Of a DNA stretch of 64,000 bases, positions 11,851 to 23,574 are shown piece after piece. The notes below the pieces were generated by a model. The model had not been told where the DNA came from and did not search any database. It saw nothing but the letters and a program-made list of their open reading frames with translations. The translations under genes and the position numbers were made by a program. Source of the DNA: Lepidodermella squamata (taxonomy: Eukaryota > Gastrotricha); contig JBLDXI010000003.1 of assembly GCA_047495785.1 (NCBI GenBank), positions 3,844,001-3,908,000 on the forward strand, given 5' to 3'. Position 1 is the stretch's first letter, and each line of letters begins with the position of its first letter.

Positions 11851-12579
11851 ATGCAGCCTCAATTATATCAAGTGACTCACGTGATATTTGACCTTGATGG
11901 GCTGCTGATCAACACCGAGGAGCTTTACACCCAAGTTTTCGACGATTTAGCTGTAAAATGGGTTGGCAAGCGTTTCGATTACGAAATCAAACAGCAGATG
12001 ATGGGCCGGCCGCGAATAGACGCGCTGACTTTATACAAGGAAAAACTACAAATACCTCTGAGCATCGACGAAATCGACGTGACAGCTCGCCGGCATCTCA
12101 ATGAAATGCTGCCGACCGCCGATTTGATGCCCGGCGTCGAGCGGCTTGTTTCTCACCTGTTCGAACACGGCATTCCGATGGCGATCGCGACCAGCTCGGA
12201 CGACCAGTCTTTCGCGTGCAAAACTACCCGGCATAGTTCGTTTTTCTCTAAATACTTCGACCACGTCGTGCTCAGCACAGACCCGGCCGTTAAGAACGGA
12301 AAACCGGAACCCGACATTTTCCTAGCGGCCGCTGACCGCTTTAAAAACCCGCCTATCGACTACAGGAATTGCGTTGTTTTCGAAGACGCGGTGATTGGCG
12401 TTCAAGGCGCCCTGGCTGCCGGTATGCATTGCGTCTGGGTGCCGTCGATTCCGAACCAGGACACCACGCTGATGCCAGCTCACGTTGTCCTGTCAAGTTT
12501 GGAACTCTTTGAGCCGGAGCGATTCGGCCTGCCGGCTTTTGGCTCGCCGCCGAATTCGCCTTCCTCTCAAGGCGATTGA
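11851..12579 (+). CDS. PUDP: HAD-family phosphatase, pseudouridine-5'-phosphatase-like, copy 2
   Basis: Intronless paralogue of copy 1, 242 aa. It has FDLDGLLINTEE (motif I), IATSSD (II), KNGKPEPDIF (III) and VFEDAVIG (IV), and the family signature QQMMGRPR. The C-terminus is extended by a short Ser/Pro-rich tail. Copy 1 has one intron at the end of the cap-helix segment and copy 3 has three, so copy 2 has lost introns or arose through a retrocopy-like event. The coding part is GC-richer than copy 1. Likely reaction: hydrolysis of a sugar or nucleoside monophosphate; exact substrate unknown. Confidence 0.87.
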   Translation: MQPQLYQVTHVIFDLDGLLINTEELYTQVFDDLAVKWVGKRFDYEIKQQMMGRPRIDALTLYKEKLQIPLSIDEIDVTARRHLNEMLPTADLMPGVERLVSHLFEHGIPMAIATSSDDQSFACKTTRHSSFFSKYFDHVVLSTDPAVKNGKPEPDIFLAAADRFKNPPIDYRNCVVFEDAVIGVQGALAAGMHCVWVPSIPNQDTTLMPAHVVLSSLELFEPERFGLPAFGSPPNSPSSQGD

Positions 12580-13096
12580 TCAGATTAAGCGTTATTTTTT
12601 CTCTTTCTCTATCGATCCGAGCAACCTCGTAAAATTAACAGCTATGCCATCAATTTATTCTGTTACTTAACAAACTTTAGCGAGGTTTAATTTGAGGAAA
12701 ATCAAATAATTTTCTACTTATGACGATGTATCTCTCTTTTCGCGCGTGACGACTTATCAAGATTTTCGATTTGTTTGTTGGGAGGGAGGGCTTCGCAGAA
12801 TTATCCAAATAATACTTCCTCTCTTGCGTCTTTTTTACATGGAAGGTACTGTAAGGTTTCTGAAAAATTGTGTCGACTACAAGTCTGTTCTTTCTCGTTG
12901 TTTTTTGTAATAATATTAATAATTGACATGACAGAGCTTGAAAATGATAACTGGACTTTCGTAACACCGGTTAACCGATTAGGTTTATGCAATTATATTC
13001 TGGATGATGCTGAGATATAATTATATTCTGGAAAAGAAGAAAATTGGTTTTTGATAATTTATCTGAATATTAATTATAGATTTTACCGGACTTGAA
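12580..13096. other. Spacer upstream of RRP36
   Basis: 517 nt of AT-rich sequence between phosphatase copy 2 and RRP36. Open frames on both strands here overlap each other and have no domain character. The right end carries attaattatag, a plausible 3' splice site 18 nt before the RRP36 start. Confidence 0.5.
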
Positions 13097-13976
13097 ATGG
13101 CTGAGCCAACGTTGGGTGAACTCGTGAAAATGCAAGCTGAAATGGGCGCCTCAAAACGGTATAAAATTGTCTAATATATTATGCTCTCTTAATCCCCTTT
13201 TTTATCAAGTTTGCGCCGGCAAATGAAAAAAGCCAACGAAGAGGGTAACTCTCAAGCGCCTGAACAGCAGCAAGTACAACCCAAAGAGAAATACGACTGT
13301 AACGCCCCGCGAGAGGAGCCAGCCACCCTGAAGAAATGGAAGCAAAAGTACGGATCTCGGTATCTATCTGCCATGCAGCGTAAACCTGGTTATGAGGACT
13401 CGTCAATGCGGCAATTCAAACCTCGCGATCCTCGGTTCGACACTCGTTGCGGCGAATATATACCCGAGGTCTTTCGTTCGGATTATTCCTTCGTCAAAGA
13501 CATGCGAGAAAACGAAGTGCAGGCGATGAAGAAAGAGGTGGCTAAAATTTCGAGACGACTCTCAAAAATGCGGGACAGAAACGAGGAGGTCGATCAAGCA
13601 GTCGTGCAAGAATTTCTCGAAAAGCAAAGAACTCTGCGTCAGTTGCTCAAGTCGTCTGAAAATCGAATCACAAGCGAGACTCGTAAGGTCGAGCAATTCA
13701 AATTAATCGGCGAAGTGAAACGCAAGGAAGCCCTTGACAGTGCCAAAGAAGGCAGGCATCCTCATTTCATGAATAAAGGTAATTATTTTGAAACTCAAGC
13801 TGATTAATTTTACGTTCCTTTTTTATTCTTCAGCTGAGTTGCGGGAATTGAAGTTGGCTGCCCAATATCGACAACTTCGAGAATCTGGCGAATTGGACAA
13901 ATATCTCGACCGAAAACGGCGCAAGGCTGCTCAAGATGTTCGCCGTTTCCGCCCGAAAAAGTCTTCTCAGGAATAA
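13097..13976 (+). CDS. RRP36: rRNA-processing protein RRP36 homologue
   Basis: Nucleolar factor of the RRP36 family, needed for early pre-rRNA cleavages in 40S maturation. Exons 13097-13158, 13210-13778, 13834-13976; 774 nt, 257 aa. The family core is RDPRFDTRCGEYIPEVF, then a long basic coiled coil (SFVKDMRENEVQAMKKEV), GRHPHFMNK, and a C-terminal LRELKLAAQYRQLRESGELDKYL followed by the RKRRKAAQDVRRF basic tail. The first exon encodes an acidic start (MAEPTLGELVKMQ). All joints close in frame. OSTM1 begins 99 nt after the stop on the same strand, so the two may be co-transcribed. Confidence 0.9.
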
Positions 13977-14075
13977 TAATTGTCCGCCTTAAAATAATCA
14001 AAATTGTTTTGATTAAATTTTTTTCTATAATTTATTTCAATTAATTGTATAGATATTTTATTTTAATTATTTAAA

Positions 14076-14975
14076 ATGTCTCGTCCCGTAGTGTGGTGCC
14101 TCCTTGTCGTGGCCATGTCTTGGCAAACCCTTGCTACCAAAGTGGATGTGGTACTGACGACCGGCGATGAAGATAGAATTCATCAGGTCATGGGCGGCTA
14201 TCCCAACCCGTTTAACGATGTTGGGCCAAATGTGATTCCGAGCGCACAAGCTAGTGGTGATTCAAAAAATTGTACCCTGATTCTTGAATTTTCAACGACG
14301 ATTGGTGAAGTTTTCGACTGCGTTTCTCGCAGCTCGAATCCGGCGACTTACTGCACGGATTGCTCGACGAAATTCCGCACGTGGCTTCACGTTCTTAGCA
14401 TGATGAAAAACAACACAGATTGCGCGAAGGTGTTGAATGACGATTCAAGCGTCGCAACTAGTCCTTCGCTGCTCGGACGAGTTGCGAACGAAACCGCGTC
14501 TTACTGGCGCGATTCTCGGTGCTCGTCTTGCGAGGCGATTAATCAAACCCAGTTGACGGAATATCGTCAGACGGACGCTCAGCTAGCGCAGTGCCTTGCG
14601 AGTAACGAAACGTGCTCGATGTGTTTGCCGATTTACAAGAATATGCAAGCACTGTACGCCGAGTTGGGCAACGGCCACGGGTGTGTTGAGTTGAAAGACC
14701 GGCTGAATCGGACCCAGCACAGCTGGAACCAGAAAGGCTGCAAACCTCCAACTCCTGACATTACAACTGCTATGATTTTATCCGGATTTTTCGCACTTCT
14801 TCCCGCTGTTTTCTACACGTATCTGCGGATTTTCGGCTCGCGTCGCACGCGCAAGTTGCTCCGAGCTGGCAACGCGCCGGCGGCCCCACCAGCTACACTG
14901 GCACCGACTACTTCTACAGGTGCGACGATGGCTTCGCAGCCGTTGCTTAGTGAAGGCACTTCTGCGCGAGCTTGA
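14076..14975 (+). CDS. OSTM1: OSTM1-like lysosomal membrane protein
   Basis: Homologue of osteopetrosis-associated transmembrane protein 1, the glycosylated beta subunit that stabilises the lysosomal ClC-7 chloride/proton antiporter. Intronless, 299 aa. It has a signal peptide (residues 1-20, VVWCLLVVAMSWQTLAT), a luminal domain with paired cysteines in CxxC spacing (YCTDCSTKF, CSSCEAINQT, CSMCLPIY) and six or more N-glycosylation sequons, and one membrane span near residue 230 (ILSGFFALLPAVFYTYL). A short cytosolic Arg-rich then Ala/Pro/Thr-rich tail follows. Vertebrate OSTM1 has the same order and a similar length. The ATG is preceded by a gtatag acceptor about 27 nt upstream, in the short gap after RRP36. 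Confidence 0.9.
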   Translation: MSRPVVWCLLVVAMSWQTLATKVDVVLTTGDEDRIHQVMGGYPNPFNDVGPNVIPSAQASGDSKNCTLILEFSTTIGEVFDCVSRSSNPATYCTDCSTKFRTWLHVLSMMKNNTDCAKVLNDDSSVATSPSLLGRVANETASYWRDSRCSSCEAINQTQLTEYRQTDAQLAQCLASNETCSMCLPIYKNMQALYAELGNGHGCVELKDRLNRTQHSWNQKGCKPPTPDITTAMILSGFFALLPAVFYTYLRIFGSRRTRKLLRAGNAPAAPPATLAPTTSTGATMASQPLLSEGTSARA

Positions 14976-15614
14976 AATCTGTGAGACCAAAACTATCGCA
15001 AACAACTGGTGAAGCTGCAATCTTAGAATATTCCATTTTTTTCGTAAAATTTTGTTGTCACAGTTGTTGTTTATTTTGATGAGATGAGCGACTCACCTTC
15101 TCTTCCCAGTGCTTCTTTCTATTATTATTTTGGATTAAAACCATATATCTGTAGTCTTCGTGTGAAACAAAGCGTCCCCGTTATTTTATTGTTTTATTAT
15201 AATTATATCAAAAGATGATGCAACTACGCGCTTGGTTGTCTCAATGTAAACGCAAAACGTGTGCTATTTGTCTTCTCTGATGTTCAAAAAGCAAAAACCA
15301 GAACTTGCTACTATCACTGTCATGCATTGTACAAAATAATTCTCTCTTGCCCGTTTTATAGCTATTTTCTAGCCTGTTTTTTTGTCTCTTGGCGGAAGTC
15401 AACTGATGTATTATATATCAAGAGAGCTATAGTTACAATCGAATTTGTATTTTGGGCTGTCTCTCATGCTGGTGTAAAGTTCAATAATTTCGCCAAAATT
15501 TTCCTTTTCAGATTTTAGAAAAAAAGAAGAAGAGTATTAACTGATTTTTCTGTTTTTTTTTCTTTTAGATGTCTAGTATAGGTGGTTATTAGCACGGTTC
15601 CGTGCTTTCTGTAT
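14976..15614. other. Spacer between OSTM1 and CABLES, with a short upstream ORF
   Basis: About 640 nt. The 3' part ends in a polypyrimidine run and tcttttag at 15568, directly followed by ATG and a seven-codon open frame (MSSIGGY, 15569-15592) that stops 22 nt before the CABLES start. This looks like the spliced 5' leader of CABLES with a short uORF. Nothing else is recognised. Confidence 0.5.
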
Positions 15615-18600
15615 ATGCCCGCTGGTGCAGCACCGGCTCCTACTTCCACAGGTGGGTTGTCGTCTTCCTCGAACTGTGATTTGAGCGGCACAACGGCGGA
15701 TCCTTATTCGCTGAAACCGCTGTCTTCGAACCCCGTCAACAATGGCCACCGTCAGCACCACCCCTTCCTCCACCAAACTGTCGTCGATCAAAACCTCCTA
15801 GCGGCGCCGTCGCCGGACGGTGCGCTGCGCCGGAGCTCGCTCCGCTCAGCCACCGCCGCCGGCAGCCTTCACCACCAGGCAACGCGGCGCACGCTGCGCA
15901 ACATCAACGCTATTCGATTTTTACGTAGCATTAAGGTGGACGGTGAGCCAAACGCGTTCACCGAGGTCGACGAGCGCACGTCGCTCGGCCACGGCAGCGG
16001 TCCTCTACCGGCTGCCATGTCACTGTCGTTGTCATCAAACGGCGGGGGTGGCGGCGTTGTCGTCGGCTCGATGGAGAACGAGAACAGCATGCAGTACCAA
16101 CAGCATCGCGAGGTGCAGAAGAAACTTTCTGGCGGGATGGACTGTTCCGGCAGCTCGCCACCGCTGCCTATGGTTGTCGATATGGATACGGATTGCAAAA
16201 ACGGAGCGATTCCTCTCCAAGTGTTGGGTCTCGACAATGGCATGTGCCTTGGAAATGAAGAGTAAGTCGTAATTGGCGCTACTGTTTTTTCGAGTTTGCC
16301 TTTTTGCCGAAAAATTGTCGATTTTTATAAAAATTTGACCTAAGAAAGACATTTCTTGTTCGTGATTTTGAAGCCACTGTAGCAAAAATCTGAAAGGATC
16401 GGTTAGCTACTTCGAAATTTGAGAAAATTAGAAAAACATGGGAATCTCTAGTTTTGGGAAAAATTAGCTTGGGCTCCTCAGTTTTATTGGTGCTATCATT
16501 CAGATGGGAACCTAATATTTTTAAATTTTTTGTAGTCCTACACCTGGCAGGAGAACGTCATCTAGAACGGGAGCGGTTACTCCCTTGGATATCCAGGTCA
16601 ACCATCCTTCTGGGTCGATGTCTTCCAGCGAAAGTCCCACCCGGCATGGCGAGTTGCAAACGTCGATTAATATCATCCCACCGACGCCGACGTTACCATT
16701 GACCGCCCTGGATCAGTCGAAGCATCACCACCATCACCACCATCATGGTAAGCAAGATGCCGACGATGATTCTCTGCCGTTTTTCGGTAGTGCGGACGAC
16801 ATTTCACCGACGTCATCGCGATCGCCGCGTCGCACGAGTGCGCAGAGCAATGGCGCCGATCACTCGCGCCACCATCATAATCACCATCACCACTACTACC
16901 AGCCGTATCATAACAGCAACAGCTCATCGCACCGCAGCCCGCCCCGCGGTCCGCCACGTGAAATTGTCCGAGTTAACGATCAAGTTCGCTTCAAGCATCA
17001 ACGAGACGAGGATTTACGGTTTGTGGTTACTTTTTATTATTATTATTTTGACCCTATTAGCTCTCGAACGATATATTTAAAAAATGTGCTTTTCCGAACT
17101 TATTTTTTTTTCTATTTCATTGAAAATATCTGGTTAAAGTGTTGAGAGTTGAAATGTATAATGTTATAATATAATTTATGCGTGGCTAGGTGCATTTTCT
17201 GCTTGGAAAATGGCAGCCATTTTGCCCACGTTACATGGCTAGCGTACGTTTGCGTCGTGTTCACATTTTTACTCGTGTAGTCGTGTTATTTGTGGGCATC
17301 TTCTTTTTCGGCGAATGACGTTGTCGTCGTCGTTTATTATTAGTTGACCATCATATAACGAGATACTTTCACTGCTTGCTGTCTCGTTACTTTATATTAT
17401 TATTATTACTGCGACACTTCTACTAGCCGTGACCCTTTTTTTCTTTCAGCTTCATTTATTCGCACAATTTTTAAACAAATATTTGCAATTATTCAAGCAG
17501 AACACTGTCAATGTATTTATTTGTTGCCATATAAAAAAATGCTTGTTGATTTCAGAATTTAAAATTTTCTGAATTTCTCCCCTCAGATTTGAAGTTGGTG
17601 ATCAAGATATTTCGTCAAAATCGTTCCGTCTGCGTCATGCCAGCCAACGAGATAATAACAATGCGAATGGCGTTGCTACATTTTTCTTGGACGAGCCGAT
17701 GTTTTCGTCGAGCAGTCGTGCCAATAATAGTGAATCGCGTGAAATTTCTTTCACCGACTTGTTGGTCGTTACCGCTAATGCACTGTGCCGCTCGTTCACC
17801 GATGGCCAGGCCCATCCGCACATTCAACACCAATCGCACCACCATTCGTTGATTATGGCATCGCCGCAACACGTCAACCCGTCTTCGAGCAAGTCGCATC
17901 AACGTCAGGCGCAGGGTTTGTCTTTTGAAAAAAATTCCGCCTATCATTGTATAACGCATTGCATGAAATTGATGATGATAGCACTTATAGGCGATTTGAG
18001 TGAAATAATTTTATTTTGCTGATAAAATTTTTGACAGTCGGTCATCTGTGCTATTTCGTGCGGTCATTCTCCTGGCCGAAATTCGACAGCTTAGGTAACA
18101 AATCCACGTGCTCTCCGTTTTTATATTGGTACCTCTATTGGCGTGTCTCCCAATTTTTTATCGTGGCACGTTACCCAAGTTTTATCCCGAATCTTCTATT
18201 CAAATAACTATTTTTGAATAAGAGCTGATCAATACGGCACGCTTGTTAAAAAACTACGGGCAGCACTGGGCGGTTATTTTTTTTTTTACGAAAAAACTAA
18301 AAAACGAAACACTTGCTTTTAAAACGTAATAAAAATGTTTTAATTGCCGTTCATTAAATTATTCAATGATTTGTCAACTGTTTCTATTGAGTAGAGCTAA
18401 CACTTTAAAGCGCACGTTTTCTTATTAATTGTCGAACAAAAAACATTTTTTGCATGATTTTGCGTATTAACTCGTGCTTTTTTAATTGACTGATTTTATA
18501 CTGCTGTTTTCAGGCGAAGTTGAGATTCGACTATACGAGTACGATCCTGATAGACTGGATAGCCCGTCGTTTTTGCAGTCGGTCAACCGCTGCCCTGTTG

Positions 18601-19429
18601 TCATGCCATCGTATTCGGTAACAGTCCTGGGCTATTACGACCCGAGCTCGGCGAAGAAGCTGCTGAACGACCAGTTCAAAGAGCGCTTCCCGGACATTCA
18701 GTTGACGTTCACGAAAATGCGTAGCTTGAAGCGTGAAATGAAAAAGATTGCGCTGAAATGCAGTCTGGACTTGTGGTGCATCGCGCAATCGTACGTGTTC
18801 TTCGAAAAACTCATCCTTAAATTGTACATCAAGAAACCGAACCGGAAAATGTGTGCCGGCGCGTGTCTTCTGCTCTCCGCCAAGCTGAACGACATCCGCA
18901 AAACGAAAATTCCATCCTTGATTCAGGCAATCAAAAAAATCCTCCTTAATAATTTGATTTTTAAATTTGCTCTGTTTTTTTACAGGAAATCGAATCTACG
19001 TTTCGCATCGACCGGGAAGATTTGTTTACGACTGAGTTCAACGTGTTTCTGGCGTTGGATTTCACCCTAATGATTCCCGACTGCGAGGTGATCCCTCACC
19101 TGGTTCGATTGGTCGAACAACAACACGGCGCTTTCGGCTCGTCGACTTCAACAGCCGCGCTGCATCACCACAACCATAATCATGGTAGCCATCACGGCAG
19201 CGGCAGCAACCACGGCACGAGCCCAACTTCCAGTTACGCGTTGTTGCAGCAGCATATGCTGCAACACGTCCATACGCGCTTGCCCCAACAGGGTGCGCCG
19301 ACCTCGACCTCGTCGGCATTACAAACTAGTGGTGGGAACGGTAGCAACAGTACCGCTATCGTTCCTGTGTCCAATAATTGTTCCTTAATCCCTTACTCAG
19401 GCAAATCGATTAGCAATGTGACTAACTGA
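15615..19429 (+). CDS. CABLES1: CABLES (CDK5 and ABL enzyme substrate) homologue
   Basis: Adaptor linking Cdk5/Cdk2 with Abl-type tyrosine kinases; vertebrate members carry a C-terminal cyclin-box-like fold. Exons 15615-16261, 16536-17018, 17587-17915, 18038-18094, 18514-18926, 18986-19429; 2373 nt, 790 aa. The first half is low complexity with Ser/Gly and His tracts. The family block starts at LYEYDPDRLDSP and continues PDIQLTFTKMRSLKREMKKIA, FFEKLILK, NRKMCAGACLLLSAKLNDI and FTTEFNVFLALDFTLMIP, matching CABLES closely. A second His/Gln-rich stretch and a Thr/Ser tail end the protein. The tiny 57 nt exon 4 is supported by frame closure on both sides. The last intron uses a GC donor. An AATAAA lies about 65 nt after the stop. 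CABLES1 versus CABLES2 cannot be decided. Confidence 0.88.
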
Positions 19430-20251
19430 TGTTTTGATATATTATTGTGTCCAAAAACCAAACACAAAGGAGTATCAACTCACCCCCTCTGTAATAAATT
19501 GTTTTTATAGCAGGTTTTTCGTATGACAAAAGAAATATCCATAATATCTGATTATACTGATATATAATCCGATTTTGTTTTACAGCATTTCTTTTTTTCG
19601 TTTTTTCGGTTTCTTTTCGTGTTTTTCCTTTCCGGTAGCAGTGTTAATTTGTTGCCACTCTATTACCTATAAATATATTCCTCTCGGACGGCACAGCAAA
19701 ACATCGGCGGTTTTAGTTCAGCAAAGCAAAATTATTAAGCAGCATTCCATGGTTTTTTTAGTTTCAGTCATTTTCGCGTCTTGACTTTGACTCATCACAC
19801 CTTCACAATCGATACGATTCGATTTTATTACAACTAGTATGAACCTGTTCATTTGCTCGTGATCGAATTTTATCTTCATCTCAATTGCCTGGCTCGTCGA
19901 AACTGATAAACTGATACCCTTCGAATGATATAAACCTAATCATATAAATTATTCTGGTGCCGCATACAAAAAAATGACTTTACCACGTAGTGGATAAATG
20001 ATGGATATAAAAAAATGCATCATGACCTGATTATGTTTAATTTAACGGTGACGAAGTTACAAAATATCGCTGTGTCGTGTGTTGTATACTATCAATGATA
20101 ATTGCAAAAATAATGATTGATTGATTATATTTAACGATGTCCTTTCTTGTGTTTTTTCTTAGGTTTTTCTATAGGATTTTTGCTATTGAGAATTGAATAT
20201 TAATTTTTATTATTTTACTAAAAATATTTACAAATAACCTTCATCATCAAC
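19430..20251. other. Spacer between CABLES and MED25
   Basis: About 820 nt, AT-rich, containing the CABLES polyadenylation hexamer. It presumably also holds the MED25 promoter. No open frame with protein-like composition is seen. Confidence 0.5.
19493..19498 (+). terminator. Candidate polyadenylation signal of CABLES
   Basis: AATAAA hexamer 64 nt downstream of the CABLES stop codon, in AT-rich sequence. No competing gene is nearby. Confidence 0.5.
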
Positions 20252-23200
20252 ATGTGCACAACTTTGGTCTTTCTTGTTGACCGCTCGTCGGTCTCGCCGA
20301 GCGCCGCCGCGAACAAGGCGCTGCCGTGGGCGCGGCTCAGCGACGAGTGCGTCGTGCCCCTGGTCGAGGCCATCGTCGAGACGCCGCTCAAGTACCTGCG
20401 CTACGCTTGGGTCGGCCGCAAGCACCCGCCCAAGTTCGCCGTCATGTACTTCGACTCGAGTTCGCCGAGCAACGGCCACGCGGAGCCGCAACAGCCGCGC
20501 CTCCTGCCCGCCCAGTCTTTCGTCGCCTCGCTGAAAACCCCGACACAGCCGAACAACCACCACCACGAGTCCAACGGCTCAACTACAGCTGACCCAGTCA
20601 GGAAAACCGCCGACGCGCTGCGATCGGCCTTCGATTTTTTCAGCTCGCGTCGCAGGTTGGAATCGCGTTCGTCGAACGAATCCAGCGACCAGTCGCCGTC
20701 GAAACCTCGCAATATGTGCGTTCTCGTGTCGAACGTCGTGTCTAGTAGCGACCCAACCGAGGCGTTCGAACCTCTCCTGCAGCAATTCGCTGAGAAAAGC
20801 ATCGCGTTGTCTGTGGTTTCTCATCGAGACAACGCGTTGTTGAAACAGATTTTCTCACTAGCCTCGAATTTGAAGTTGTCGAAAAACGCGTCGCTGGAGC
20901 GGGAGTTTTTCGACGACGCGACTGGTTTGTCGTTCTACGTATCGCTGCCCGACGCGACTGAGCGGTTGTTGGAGCAACGCGTGAAGCTAAAGTTGGCGCC
21001 GCCACCCCCGCCTCCGCCGGTTTTCGACCCATCACCCATCGCCGCGAAAACGCCTAGTCCGTTGCCAGGGGCGAGTGTTGCGACCCCGGCCTCGAACAAA
21101 CCAGCCCCGTCACCCCAGGTTGTTGCGATACCTGTGGCGGTCGAAGAGCCGCCGCCGGTTATGATGAAAGTCGAGCAGTCGCCGCAACCGCCGATGAGTC
21201 ACGAGATGAAATCTTCAGTGCCGTCCGTGCCGCCTCAGCTCGCCGAAACGTTATCGCCGTCTTCGATGTTGATATCAAAACAGTCGCCTATGGTGCTCAA
21301 TTCGCCAATGTCCGTTCCTCAACCGCAGCCGCAGCTAACGCCGCAGCAACAGCAAATGGAGAGCCAAGAACGCGCGACTAGTCGAAACGGCTCTAGCCAT
21401 TTGGTGAAGGAGGAGAATCTCGGCTCGCCTAACATGCCGGTTTGGACGGGTAAAATTGCGGTGAAAGACGCGGCGAAGCAAGGCGGCGCGCAGATGATGG
21501 TGTCGATTTTCGCGGCTGAATACGCGGCAGAGGCGCGGGCGATCCTAGGCCAGTCGGAAGATCTGTACCTAACCCTCGACCAGGCGACGGCGATTCCGCC
21601 TGAAATTTTTGTATCTCGGCTACCGCAGCATATGATCGGCGTGTTTGTGCGGATTCACGACGCGAAGTACTCGGCGAAAATGGACGCATACCTCAAGTCA
21701 CGCGTTGATTTGACGCTGTCGATCGGTGTTATTCCGTCGCAAATGATGCAGCAGCAACAAATGCCGATTCCGAGCATCGCCATGGCGGTTACATCGTCGC
21801 CGAAAGTTGCGAATGCGCCGTTGTTTGTTGGCGGAAATTTCCAAGGGCCGGGTTTGTTCGGGTTCTTGGCTCGGCAACCGGCTGATTTGGTTAACACCAT
21901 TCGCCAGTGTAGTATGGCCCTTCAACAGGAGCGGCTTCGCCACCAGCAAATGCTGCAACAGCAACAGCAACAACAACAGGCTCAAATGCAACAGCAGCAT
22001 CAAATGCAGCAACAGCAACAACAACAGCAGCAGCAGCATCAGGGTAGTAATGATGTTTCGATGCAGGGTATGCCGGGTATGCAGGGTGGTCAAGTGCCTC
22101 CGAATCAAATGCCTTTCAATATGGTGCCAAATCAGCAGCAACAGCAGCAGCAACCACCGCAGCCGCAGCATGTTCAACAGCTTCAACAACAGCAGCAGCA
22201 GCCGCAGCAACAACAGCAGCCGCAATCTCAGCAACAACAGCATTTCATGCATTCGAACCAACCGCAGCACGCGGGAGGAGGAATGCCGAATGCGCGAATG
22301 ATGCAGCAACAAGGTAGGCATTTCAAATTGTATTGAAAATTAATTAAAATGGTACTGTGAATGAGGGTAATTCGGCAAAACTTTAATTAGAACCGAGTTT
22401 ACGCGCCTATAAGAATCGGGAGTAGAAACAATTTGCAGTCCCATTTTTTGCTAATTTTTTTCTTAGCGTTGTGGCCCATGAGACCTCAGCTTTCGCTATT
22501 GCTCGCTATAGCATAGAGCTTTGAGCTTGAAAATCGGGTTTCTCAACAAGCTTCTCTGGGTGCAATTGGTTGAATTAGCCCGTGGTTGCTTGTAATTGTA
22601 AATTCTGGTAGTTCACAAAATTCTTTTCCGGAACCGATTTTTACTTCGGCTGTACCACGTTTCCAAACTCAAAACAACTCAAAATTCGAAGGCGCGTTAC
22701 TTTTCGTATGATTTTTCAACTAATTTCAAAATAATTCGCTGCATTTTATTTAAATTTATTGAATTTTGATAAATTCCAATAATATATCCTATATAATTGG
22801 GAATTATCGAAGATCATTTGTTTGAAAATTATTGGTAATTTTCTGCATTAAATAAAAAATTTTGCGAAAACTAAGATTCCTTCATTAGTCACGTGGTAAG
22901 ACTTCGCCGTAAATCAACTTACTGTCCCCCAAAATTGATTGATTAGGTTTATTTTAGACCCTAGTTTGACCTGTCGATCGACGTTAAATCTGGTATCTTT
23001 TCCTCAGGTTCTTAGCTCTTGAGATGATAGCTTCAGGCTATGAAAATTTAGGCCAACGGGTTATCCCCAAACCGCAAAATATATAAATTGTCTCGCACCT
23101 TTCCCATTTTATAAATTTTCTATCTATCGTTTTACAGGCCCCCATTCGATACAGCTTGAACAGCAAATGATGTTCAAGCAGCAGCAACAACAGCAACAAC

Positions 23201-23574
23201 AACAGCAGCAAATGATGCACCCTGGCGCTGGTCAGCAGCAACAGCCGCAGCAGCAATATATGATGGGAGGCATGCGGCCTACGCATCAACCGCCGACCGG
23301 GTACCAGGGCGCCCCGCCGGCGAAGCAGCCGATGATGGCGCGGCCGATGATGATGCAGCAGCCGGACATGCAGCCGAACAGTCACCTGGACAAGCTGCTG
23401 ACGAATGGCGGGCAGCCGGGAGCTGGCGGTCCCAGTCAGATCGCGAGTTCTCAGGCGGCACTCTACCAGCAACAGCAACAACAGCGGTTAATGCAGCAAC
23501 AGCAGCAGCAGCAGCAACAGCAACAAATGTTTTATCAGCAACCCGCCCATCAAGCTGGCAATTTTTATAACTAG
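20252..23574 (+). CDS. MED25: Mediator complex subunit 25
   Basis: Tail-associated Mediator subunit that receives activator signals. Exons 20252-22313 and 23138-23574; 2499 nt, 832 aa. An N-terminal von Willebrand A domain (residues 1-215) starts CTTLVFLVDRSSV and includes NMCVLVSNVV and FAEKSIALSVVSHRDNALLKQIF, the MED25 pattern. A Pro/Ser-rich linker follows. The activator-interacting (ACID/SPOC-like) domain spans about residues 395-560, from VWTGKIAVKDAA to GFLARQPADLVNTIRQ. The rest is Gln-rich, carried over an 824 nt intron into exon 2. The ATG is chosen because it directly precedes the first VWA strand. MED23, another tail subunit, lies about 35 kb away on the other strand. Confidence 0.88.
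21940..22310 (+). repeat. CAG/CAA trinucleotide tracts in MED25 exon 1
   Basis: Successive runs of interspersed CAG and CAA codons giving glutamine blocks of about 5-11 residues broken by Met, His and Pro. The mixed codons suggest selection for the Gln-rich protein more than a pure slippage repeat. Confidence 0.85.
23161..23530 (+). repeat. CAG/CAA tracts in MED25 exon 2
   Basis: Glutamine tracts at both ends of the second exon (about 23180-23210 and 23467-23526), with Met/Pro/Gly-rich sequence between them. The reading frame is the same as the tracts in exon 1. Confidence 0.85.

Noticed and set aside
21698-22321. Leucine-rich open frames on the minus strand opposite the MED25 glutamine tracts.
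   Set aside because: They are the antisense reading of CAG/CAA repeats and have no domain; MED25 homology fixes the plus strand.
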